Assembly (NCBI GenBank): GCA_029777735.1
Contig: JAKORR010000666.1
Span: 1-12,549, forward strand
Length of the DNA: 12,549 bases
Direction of reading: 5' to 3'
DNA from: Armatimonadota bacterium
GTDB lineage: Bacteria > Armatimonadota > Zipacnadia > Zipacnadales > FEN-943
A program made the translations under genes and the position numbers. A model generated the notes under the pieces. That model ran no database searches, was not told where the DNA came from, and worked only from the letters and a program-made list of their open reading frames with translations. Numbering within the stretch: position 1 is the first letter of the stretch; each line of letters begins with the position of its first letter. This document shows, in pieces, positions 6,087-12,549 of the stretch.

Positions 6087-7190
6087 ATGTCATGTATGTG
6101 TCATCTCCCACTGGTTCTAGCTGGATCTCAGCTGGGGTTTTTGGTGTGGGCTGTGGCCCTCCCACCCGTTCCCGATAGCTTTCTCAAGGGACCCTACCTG
6201 CAGAACGTAACCCCGACGGGTGTGACCGTGATGTGGGAAACGGTCCAGGAAGAATGCGGCCGACTGGAGTACGGCTCGGGGCGTCAGTTCGACCGCGCTG
6301 TCAGCGGTGTGTCCGCTAGAATCCACGAATTGCGGATCCGCGGCCTCATGCCTAACCGCTGGTACCGCTACCGGGCCTGGGCAGACGGCAAGCCCGCTGA
6401 GGGCGTGTTCCACACCGCGCCTACCGATGCTCGCCCTTTCAGATTCGCTGTATGGGGTGACAACCAGGAATACCCCGTGAGACACGCCCGGGGATGTGAG
6501 CTGATGCGGCGTCACTGCCCGGATCTGGCGATTAGCGTGGGTGACGTTGTGACCGACGGTCGTAACTACGACCAGTGGGGCAAGCAGTTCTTCGAGCCCG
6601 CCCGGGAGCTGCTCCGCACGACGCCGGCCTACGTCGCGATGGGCAATCATCACCGTAACGCTCACTGGTTCTATGACTTCTTCTCCTTCCCGGCGCCGCG
6701 CCACGAGAACTACTACGCCTTCACCTATGGCGGCGCGCGCTTCGTCGTAATCGACTCGATCCAGGAGCTGTCGCCCGCGGGGCCTCAGTACTCATGGCTT
6801 GTCAGGGAGATGAAATCGCCGGCCTTCCAGCGTGCGACCTGGCGTTTTACTTTCTTTCACACACCGCCCTGGAGCGAGGGCTGGCCAGAATGGGCTGGCG
6901 ATGAGGAGGTGCGCCGGTGGATCGTGCCACTGCATCAGCAATACGGAGTGACGGCGTCCTTCTCCGGCCACACGCATGACTACGAGCGCGGGTTCAGAGA
7001 CGGCACCTGCTATATCGTCACCGGTGGCGGTGCCGGGAGCCTAGACCCGTGGGCGCGCGACTACCCGCACGTGACCGTCTATCACTCGACCTGGCACTTC
7101 TGCCTTGTGGATGTGGGGCTCAAGTCTCTGCGCCTTCGTGCCATCGACTACTCTGGCCGGTGCATCGACGACGTTACCCTGGGGCGATGA
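6087..7190 (+). CDS. Exported purple-acid-phosphatase-like metallophosphoesterase
   Basis: 367 residues from the ATG at 6087; a TTG at 6081 is an alternative. An N-terminal hydrophobic segment ending AVA (22-24) looks like a signal peptide, so the protein is probably extracytoplasmic. Residues ~34-112 resemble the fibronectin-like N-terminal domain of purple acid phosphatases (GPYLQNVTPTGVTVMWET). The calcineurin-like catalytic domain follows with all five metal blocks: WGDNQ (D125), VGDVVTDG (D153), GNHH (N187), FFHTPPW (H258) and GHTHDYERG (H295, H297). Known chemistry is binuclear-metal hydrolysis of phosphate mono- or diesters; the substrate is unknown. In block III the usual GNHE/GNHD is GNHH, a change at a non-ligand or second-sphere position. 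The gene follows the 5971-6000 hairpin, and its stop codon overlaps the next gene's ribosome site, so it probably opens a three-gene operon. The frame extends back to 5973, but that stretch is implausible protein and overlaps the hairpin. Confidence 0.85.
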   Translation: MSCMCHLPLVLAGSQLGFLVWAVALPPVPDSFLKGPYLQNVTPTGVTVMWETVQEECGRLEYGSGRQFDRAVSGVSARIHELRIRGLMPNRWYRYRAWADGKPAEGVFHTAPTDARPFRFAVWGDNQEYPVRHARGCELMRRHCPDLAISVGDVVTDGRNYDQWGKQFFEPARELLRTTPAYVAMGNHHRNAHWFYDFFSFPAPRHENYYAFTYGGARFVVIDSIQELSPAGPQYSWLVREMKSPAFQRATWRFTFFHTPPWSEGWPEWAGDEEVRRWIVPLHQQYGVTASFSGHTHDYERGFRDGTCYIVTGGGAGSLDPWARDYPHVTVYHSTWHFCLVDVGLKSLRLRAIDYSGRCIDDVTLGR

Positions 7191-7194
7191 GGAG
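7189..7194 (+). promoter_or_regulatory. Ribosome binding site fixing the GTG start of the glycosidase
   Basis: GAGGAG overlaps the TGA stop (7188-7190) of the phosphoesterase gene and lies 9 bases before GTG 7204. The frame is open further upstream into the phosphoesterase gene, but only the GTG start gives a clean signal peptide. The overlap suggests translational coupling. Confidence 0.6.
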
Positions 7195-7203
7195 CATGGC
7201 GTA

Positions 7204-8655
7204 GTGCGAAAGGTACTCCGCTGGGCCTTTGTACCTTTCCTCGTCCTCGCGGGAATGCCTGCCGGAGCTCGGGCTGAAGAGATGGTCCTCGGCGTTTGCT
7301 GTCATCCCGGCTACGTGCGGTTGATGCCCCTTGACTGGGACGGCGTGTTTCGCTGGATCAAGGGCTGCGGGGCGCGCCTGTGCCGGGTTGATTGGGGCGT
7401 CGACTGGGCAGTTCAGGACGCTCTGCTGGCCGCGGCCGACAAAGCGGGCGTGGAGGTGCTGCCGGTGCTGTTCCCGCCGTCGCCTGCTGAGGACACCGAG
7501 CAGGCCTGGTATGAAACCTCGCGTCGGTACGGCAAGGAATGTGCCCGCCGCTATCGTGGGCACCTGCAGTTCTTCGAGCTGAGCAACGAGCGGGAGTGCC
7601 ACTGCATGACCAAGTGGCCTGGGGGCGGCGACCGTGACGGCGCCACCATGGGCGACTACGACCAGGCCAAGTACGCGCCGATCCGTGGAATGCTGCGGGG
7701 ACTGGCCGAGGGCGTACGTGAAGGCAATCACGAGGCTCTCCGCCTGATCGGCACGGCTGGGTGGTTGCACTTCGGCTTCATCGACCTGTTGGTGCGGGAC
7801 GGCGTGCCCTTTGACGTGCTTGTCTGGCACTGGTACTCCGAGATGGGCGACATGACCGGATCTATCAAGTCGTACTCGGGTACCTATACAGTTCTCGACA
7901 AGCTTACCGGGTACGGCAAGCCGGTATGGGTGACGGAAGGCAACCTGCGCAACGGATGCCTGGGCGGCAATGAACAAGTGCAGGCCGAATACCTAGCCAG
8001 AACGATCAAGAGCCTTGCCGCCACAGGCAAGATCGGGGCGTATGTTGTCTACGAGCTTTTCGACGAGCCATACCTGCTGTCGGCTGGTGGTGAGGCCTTC
8101 TACGGGTTGGTCCACTGCGAGTGGGGCTTGAGCGAGGGCCGGGAGTTCCCAGGCGCGAGGGGCACTATCGGCGTGAGGGAGGTAGAGGGACGGCGCGCAC
8201 TGGTCCTGGAGTGGGATTTCGCCGACGGCGGGCGGTATGTCAGCGCCAACTGGCTTCCTCGCACTCCGGTGGCCGCCGACGAGCTGCGGCTGACATTGTG
8301 CAGCGCAGTGGGACACCTGCCTCTCCTGCTGCGCTTCGTTGATGCTACGGGCGAGCATCTGCAGGCTCAGGTCGAAGTGGACCTCACCGGCGGGTGGCAG
8401 GAGTTAAGCTTCCCGATCCGTAGGCCTTGGGGCAACACCTGGGCGGGCAACAAGGACGGCGTAATTGATCAGCCCTTGCGTGGTGTGTGGATCGGGGTGC
8501 GCAAGAACGGCGTGGCACAGGGCGAGGTGGCTCTGTCGCGCGCTTCGCTCTGGCGCGAGGGAGTGCGAGCCTACGATTGGGACGCGGCGCTCAACGAGGT
8601 ATTCGTCCCCAGGCAGGCTTGGGGACGCCTGAAGGAACTGACGAAGAGCCCCTGA
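7204..8655 (+). CDS. Exported glycoside hydrolase-like protein (clan GH-A TIM barrel) with C-terminal beta-sandwich-like region
   Basis: 483 residues from GTG. The signal peptide MRKVLRWAFVPFLVLAGMPAGARA has a charged n-region, a hydrophobic core and an ARA cleavage site near residue 24. The barrel spans ~27-330. FFELSNERE places an Asn-Glu pair (N128-E129) where clan GH-A enzymes carry the acid/base, HWYSE (209-213) resembles the aromatic strand before the nucleophile, and KPVWVTEGN puts E245 as candidate nucleophile. Residues ~335-475 look like a beta-sandwich with the feel of a carbohydrate-binding or discoidin-like module (VLEWDF, WQELSFPIRRPWGNTW, LRGVWIGVRKNG). The likely function is hydrolysis of a glycan outside the cytoplasm; family number and substrate cannot be assigned by eye. 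The mature barrel is rich in cysteines (including CC at 32-33 and C132/C134), compatible with disulfides. The gene starts 13 bases after the phosphoesterase and ends 16 bases before the membrane protein frame. Confidence 0.78.
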   Translation: MRKVLRWAFVPFLVLAGMPAGARAEEMVLGVCCHPGYVRLMPLDWDGVFRWIKGCGARLCRVDWGVDWAVQDALLAAADKAGVEVLPVLFPPSPAEDTEQAWYETSRRYGKECARRYRGHLQFFELSNERECHCMTKWPGGGDRDGATMGDYDQAKYAPIRGMLRGLAEGVREGNHEALRLIGTAGWLHFGFIDLLVRDGVPFDVLVWHWYSEMGDMTGSIKSYSGTYTVLDKLTGYGKPVWVTEGNLRNGCLGGNEQVQAEYLARTIKSLAATGKIGAYVVYELFDEPYLLSAGGEAFYGLVHCEWGLSEGREFPGARGTIGVREVEGRRALVLEWDFADGGRYVSANWLPRTPVAADELRLTLCSAVGHLPLLLRFVDATGEHLQAQVEVDLTGGWQELSFPIRRPWGNTWAGNKDGVIDQPLRGVWIGVRKNGVAQGEVALSRASLWREGVRAYDWDAALNEVFVPRQAWGRLKELTKSP

Positions 8656-8671
8656 GAGTCTTCAGAGGTCC

Positions 8672-10693
8672 GTGGGGTCTGAGCAGACCACAATGACTTC
8701 GTCTCCGGACAGTAACCTTGAGCTTGTCGAGGCTGGTGCGGAGCCATCACGTCTGGCCATAGTCGTCGGCCTTGGCGTGGTGGTGGCGGCGGCTCTGGCG
8801 TGGCTGACGCCCTACAACGATTACTACATTGGCGCAACCTACGTGGCCACCCACCACGTGCCTCTGGTCGCCAGCGTGCTGCTCGCTCTGGTCGCTGGTG
8901 CGCTCAATCCTCTGCTTGGGCAACTGCGACCGGGTCTGCGGCTGTCGCGTGGGGAACTTGCCGCCCTGTGGGTGACCCTGGCGACGCCCTCGGGCCTGGC
9001 TTCCTCCGCCCTGATGCGCTTTCTGGTGCCCGTGCTGCCTGCCCTACGCTACTACGCCACGCCTGAGAACCGCTTCCAGGACCTCTTGTGGCCGCACTAC
9101 CCGGGCTGGTTTACGCTCACCGACGACGCCGCGATCCAGGCCTTCTACGATGGAGCCACCGGGCCTATGCTGCCTTACTGGCGTGCGTGGCTTACTCCGG
9201 CATTCACTTGGAGCGCCATCGCCCTGCTGGTATGGTGGGTGATGTTCGTGCTTGCCGGCCTCCTGCGTCGGCAGTGGTGCGACCACGAGCGCATGAGCTT
9301 CCCGCAGGTACAGCTTCCGCTAGAGATCGTGGGCAATCCGACTGCCCAATTGCCCTTCTTCCGGTCGCGGTTGATGTGGCTGGGGTTCGCCGCGCCGGTG
9401 GTTCTCTATGGCTTTACGGGCCTGCACGAGTTTTTTCCCACTGTACCCAAGCCCAGTTTCGTGTGGCCGAACTACTATGCCCACTCGCTCAGGTTCGACA
9501 GTCCGCCCTGGTCCAACATCCCACCGATCCTGCCCGCTGTCCTGCCCTCCATGGTGGCCTTCGGATACCTGGTGACCGCCGAGGTGTCCTTCAGTATCTG
9601 GGCAGGCTACATGTTGCTGAATGCCGAGAGCTTCCTACTGGCGGCTTCGGGGCTAGGCCTGCGTGTGGTGGCCTCAGGCACGGGGCAGCTGCAGTTCGCG
9701 AGCTACCAGGACATGGGAGCCTTCGTCGCTGTGGCCTTCATGATCCTGTACGTAGCCCGGCGCCATCTGGCCGACATCTGGCGGAGTACCCTAGGCTCGT
9801 CGCGCTCGGAAGGCCAGCTTGGTGCCACCCCTTCGCGCCGCGAAGGCCGCTCGGCCTACTCGGGACTACTGATTAGCGGTGCTCTGGCCTTCGCAGGTCT
9901 GGTCGCCATTCTGAGTGCAGCGGGATTATCTCTCCCTTTGGCCGTGGCTTTCCTGGGAATGTATTTCCTCATCTGTGTGGTTCTCGCGTGGGTCACGTCA
10001 AACACGGGCTTGCTGCTGGTGAGTTGTTCCTTCCGGCCGGAGGACTTCGTCTACTATCTCGGTGGCACGCGAGGTTTGGGGACGCGCAACCTGGCGGTGA
10101 TGGCCCTGCCCTCGCGCGTCCTGACCTTTTACTACCGCGAGTACCTGATGCCCCATTTCCTCAATGGCCTGAAACTTGCGGACGAGACAGGGCTGGACCG
10201 GCGCAGCGCGTCTATCGCGATGTGGACCGGAGTGCTAGCCGTGCTGCCCGTGGCCTGGGCGGCTCACCTCTGGCTGGCCTACGCCAAGGGCGCCAATGCT
10301 CTACAGGCGCTCTCCTACCGAAGCTGGGCACCCGTGCCCTTCCGGGCGGCCGTGGCGGACATCCTCAACCCACGCAGCGCCGACCCTCAGGCCTACGTTT
10401 TCGTGGCCCTTGGGGCAGTGGCGACAGCCGCGGTGCTCGTCCTGCGCGCCAGGCTCACATGGTGGCCGCTGCACCCCGTCGGCCTAATCTTGGGGAGTAT
10501 TTCGCAGGAGATATGGCTGTCGATGTTTGTGGCGTGGCTGTGCAAGGTGCTGCTGCTCCGCTACGGCGGCCCAGGAACCTACCGTGCTGGGCGGACTTTC
10601 TTCATGGGCTTAGCTCTGGGCGAGGCAGCGATAGCGACCGTGTGGATCGTCGTCGGACTGATGACACACGTAGGTGTACGCCTGCTGCCCTAG
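8672..10693 (+). CDS. DUF6785/DUF6784-like polytopic membrane protein
   Basis: 673 residues from GTG 8672 or 666 from ATG 8693. AGAGG sits only 3 bases before the GTG and nothing good precedes the ATG, so the start is uncertain. The protein is mostly hydrophobic, with roughly 12-14 membrane segments, the first at ~29-46 and the last at ~642-668. Features I associate with this family: LTPYNDYYIGATYV after helix 1 (45-58), LSRGELAALWV (91-101), RRQWCDHERMSFPQVQLPLE (199-218) after a membrane helix, and a C-terminal LLLRYGGPGTYRAGRTFFMG block (627-646). A charged, probably cytoplasmic loop with RSE/SRREGR lies at ~371-394. The family has no established function that I know of. Size and topology suggest a transporter-like protein, and its position after two exported hydrolases would suit uptake or export of their product. 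This is inference. It is the last plus-strand gene before a convergent gene. Confidence 0.82.
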   Translation: MGSEQTTMTSSPDSNLELVEAGAEPSRLAIVVGLGVVVAAALAWLTPYNDYYIGATYVATHHVPLVASVLLALVAGALNPLLGQLRPGLRLSRGELAALWVTLATPSGLASSALMRFLVPVLPALRYYATPENRFQDLLWPHYPGWFTLTDDAAIQAFYDGATGPMLPYWRAWLTPAFTWSAIALLVWWVMFVLAGLLRRQWCDHERMSFPQVQLPLEIVGNPTAQLPFFRSRLMWLGFAAPVVLYGFTGLHEFFPTVPKPSFVWPNYYAHSLRFDSPPWSNIPPILPAVLPSMVAFGYLVTAEVSFSIWAGYMLLNAESFLLAASGLGLRVVASGTGQLQFASYQDMGAFVAVAFMILYVARRHLADIWRSTLGSSRSEGQLGATPSRREGRSAYSGLLISGALAFAGLVAILSAAGLSLPLAVAFLGMYFLICVVLAWVTSNTGLLLVSCSFRPEDFVYYLGGTRGLGTRNLAVMALPSRVLTFYYREYLMPHFLNGLKLADETGLDRRSASIAMWTGVLAVLPVAWAAHLWLAYAKGANALQALSYRSWAPVPFRAAVADILNPRSADPQAYVFVALGAVATAAVLVLRARLTWWPLHPVGLILGSISQEIWLSMFVAWLCKVLLLRYGGPGTYRAGRTFFMGLALGEAAIATVWIVVGLMTHVGVRLLP

Positions 10694-10731
10694 CCGGACG
10701 CGGGAGCGAACGTTGCCGAAGGGCCTCCCCA

Positions 10732-10751
10732 TCTGGGCGTGCTCTCCCAGA
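10732..10751. terminator. Hairpin after the membrane protein gene
   Basis: TCTGGG (10732-10737) pairs with CCCAGA (10746-10751) across an eight-base loop, 39 bases after the stop at 10693. No T-run follows on the plus strand. It is a possible transcript-end or 3'-stabilising structure; a six-base arm is weak evidence. Confidence 0.3.
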
Positions 10752-10776
10752 CATAAGTCAGCGCACACGCGTCAGG

Positions 10777-10822
10777 GGCAACAAAGAGTCGAGGCCTTGG
10801 TCGCCTCACGGGCGCTGTTGCC
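10777..10822. terminator. Nested inverted repeats between convergent genes
   Basis: GGCAACA (10777-10783) is complementary to TGTTGCC (10816-10822), and inside it GAGGC (10791-10795) is complementary to GCCTC (10803-10807). The structure ends 12 bases from the stop of the minus-strand gene and sits in the 140-base gap between two converging genes, where a bidirectional terminator is expected. Neither side has a clear T-run. Confidence 0.35.
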
Positions 10823-10833
10823 TTGGACGCACC

Positions 10834-12549
10834 TCAACGGAAAAGTGTCTCCACGGCCGTAACCTGCCCCTCAGCTGGCGGAGCGACTTTGATTTCCATT
10901 TCCACGTCGTCAACCCACACTGGCCCAGCGGTGTGGTAGACCCAAAGGCGTAGGGCCGGGTGTACCCACGGCGGGAAATGCCCCGCTGGCAGAACGATCT
11001 CGTACTGATGCCACTGACCGTCCGGAACCAGGTCCACCGCGATGTGCAGGAAGTCATAGTCGGCCCCGGCGTAGAAGTTGAGGTTGAGCTTTGCCCCTGG
11101 GGCTTCGGTCCGCGCCCAGAACCTGACGCGATGGTTTTCTTCTGGCCGCACGTCGACCTGCGCGGTGGAGACCAGGGAGTGGCCGCCCTGCGGTGCCTGC
11201 AGGACCACGGACTTCGTGCCTGAGTGCGCCACCTGGTCGTCGATTCTGGCGCCTGCTAGGTCCCAGCCCCTAGCTCCCTGCTCGAAGGACGGGTTGGGCA
11301 CCCCGGCCTTTAGATCCTCCTCTGGCACAGGCACCTGGTCGCCAAGGCGGCCGTAAACATACAGCTTACCCGCCCCCAGTTCGATGGTGGGAGCATCCAG
11401 CGTCACGATAGCGTGGGCCGGCGGCACAGGCTTTGCAGTCGCGGCAAGCACCTGAAGTCCGTCTTTTCCCTGCCACACGGCCACCAGCGTGTCGGGCGCT
11501 ATCCACTTTTCGCCGTGGCGCAGCGGGACTCTGATCGACAGGCCGGTTCTGCCCGGCATGCCCTCCACGGCCACTCGCACGTCCCAGGCCTGCGACCACC
11601 AGTCCCGTCTCTGCGTCCCAGTGATGTTGCTGCTACCCTCGCTGTCGAGCAGTCGCCACTCGACGTCCAGCAGGCCCTTCCGCCTTTCCTCGGCGGTTGC
11701 CTGGTAGCCGTCGTGCAGTAGCACCAGAGCGCCCGCGCCTAGCGTCTGGCCCTCAGGGCCCTTGGGCACCTTCGCGACCAATTCTAGACGGGCCGTATCC
11801 GCACGTCCCACCGTGCCTCGCTTACGCGGGTAGAAGCCTTGTCGCCAGACCTGCACCTGGGGGGTGGAGTTTATCACCACCAGCGACAGGCTGCTACGGA
11901 AGCCTGCCCGGCTCATCACAGTAGCGAAGGGAGGCACGTATGGCGCTTCGCGCCAGCCGCCGTGGACGGCATCCTTATCCGAAACGCAGCCGGTGAAGTT
12001 GGGATAGATCTTGTCCCAATCGCCTCGTTCCAGCGGGATGTCTAACACGGCCACTTCGTCTGCTTCGAGCTTGCCCTTGAGCGTCACTGTGCTCCATACG
12101 CGGAAGTAGGGCACGTAGGCCCAGAAGAAGTAAGCCTGCTGAAGCTTCAGATGCAGCCGGTCCTGGTTGATGCGCACAACCACACAGGTCGGTGTGGCCG
12201 AAGCGATATCGACTGTCGCCTTTGCCTGCCACTGATAGGCCTTGCGCTCTTGGGAGAGGAAGTCCTGCGCGTTAATGGCGGGCTTCAGTGGATTGAACCT
12301 TCCCCACCTCCCCCAGCTCGCGCCGAAGCTGTTCTGGGCTAGGTTCCGTCCGCCGCGCCAGCGCAACTCGGTCATCGTCCCGCCCTTGGCAGGGTCGAAG
12401 ACGGCCGTGATCTCACTGTTGTGCACGCGCACACGGCCGTCTTCAAGTGTTTCTGCTGACAAGTCGGTGAGCGGCGCTGTGTCAGACTTGCACAAGAAGA
12501 AGGGCCCAGGGCCATCGCTGGGTAGAACTGCGGCGATGGTTCGCAGCGG
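10834..12549 (-). CDS. Beta-sandwich protein with C-terminal CBM4_9-like carbohydrate-binding module, 5' end outside window
   Basis: Read on the minus strand, the frame stays open from its stop (10834-10836) to the right edge, giving at least 571 residues. The first possible start, TTG at 12495-12493, has no ribosome site before it, so the true start is probably beyond the window and any signal peptide is not visible. Numbered from that TTG, residues ~20-390 are rich in beta-strand patterns with many Trp, Tyr and Phe. The opening (GRVRVHNSEITAVFDPAKGG, then MTELRWRGGRNLAQ) recalls the sugar-binding supersandwich of mutarotase-like and polysaccharide lyase or glycosidase accessory domains. Residues ~399-536 fit a CBM4_9-type jelly roll: VPNPSFEQGARGWDL, AHSGTKSV, HRVRFWARTE, GQWHQYEIVLP and a final VWVDDVEME. 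No catalytic motif was recognised, so it may be a binding protein, a lyase or a hydrolase remnant of a larger protein. It converges with the operon and belongs to a different transcript. Confidence 0.72.
   Translation of the reverse strand, partial: PLRTIAAVLPSDGPGPFFLCKSDTAPLTDLSAETLEDGRVRVHNSEITAVFDPAKGGTMTELRWRGGRNLAQNSFGASWGRWGRFNPLKPAINAQDFLSQERKAYQWQAKATVDIASATPTCVVVRINQDRLHLKLQQAYFFWAYVPYFRVWSTVTLKGKLEADEVAVLDIPLERGDWDKIYPNFTGCVSDKDAVHGGWREAPYVPPFATVMSRAGFRSSLSLVVINSTPQVQVWRQGFYPRKRGTVGRADTARLELVAKVPKGPEGQTLGAGALVLLHDGYQATAEERRKGLLDVEWRLLDSEGSSNITGTQRRDWWSQAWDVRVAVEGMPGRTGLSIRVPLRHGEKWIAPDTLVAVWQGKDGLQVLAATAKPVPPAHAIVTLDAPTIELGAGKLYVYGRLGDQVPVPEEDLKAGVPNPSFEQGARGWDLAGARIDDQVAHSGTKSVVLQAPQGGHSLVSTAQVDVRPEENHRVRFWARTEAPGAKLNLNFYAGADYDFLHIAVDLVPDGQWHQYEIVLPAGHFPPWVHPALRLWVYHTAGPVWVDDVEMEIKVAPPAEGQVTAVETLFR

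Noticed and set aside
9088..10953. Plus-strand frames at 9088-9876 and 9988-10953
   Set aside because: They are shadows of the membrane protein gene in another frame; translations are rich in Arg, Gly and Pro without helices or motifs.

Overview
The window is about 12.5 kb of GC-rich bacterial DNA with densely packed genes. It most resembles an Armatimonadota (Armatimonadetes) genome or a related environmental lineage. Two things suggest this. The prepilin-like protein at 5221-5933 has the N-terminal style typical of that group ([18 protein letters not shown], then [14 protein letters not shown]) and a C-terminal H-X9-DG motif. The large membrane protein at 8672-10693 looks like the DUF6785/DUF6784 type, which I recall mainly from such genomes. 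No database search was possible, so the assignment is an inference.

Layout. (1) Positions 2-3691 hold two consecutive plus-strand genes for MrfA/YprA-type superfamily 2 helicases. The first enters from the left edge, so only its C-terminal DUF1998-type domain and a long arginine-rich tail are visible. The second is complete at 782 aa. The two are clear paralogues. (2) Positions 3781-4950 encode a complete metal-dependent amidohydrolase. (3) After a 270-base leader with hairpins and a possible leader ORF comes the prepilin/DUF1559-like gene, broken by a one-base frameshift at a T-run (5515-5517). A hairpin follows it. (4) Positions 6087-10693 look like a three-gene operon: an exported purple-acid-phosphatase-like metallophosphoesterase, an exported clan GH-A-like glycosidase with a C-terminal beta-sandwich-like region, and a DUF6785-like polytopic membrane protein. 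(5) A convergent minus-strand gene, open at the right edge, encodes a beta-sandwich protein with a C-terminal carbohydrate-binding-like (CBM4_9-type) module.

How the genes may work together. The helicase pair suggests DNA repair; in Bacillus MrfA acts with the nuclease MrfB in mitomycin C repair, but no MrfB-like gene is visible here. The right half looks like cell-surface or extracellular carbohydrate and phosphate-ester processing next to a possible transporter. The substrate cannot be read from the sequence. I see no tRNA, rRNA, CRISPR array, insertion sequence, integrase or phage gene. No gene-free stretch exceeds 300 bases.
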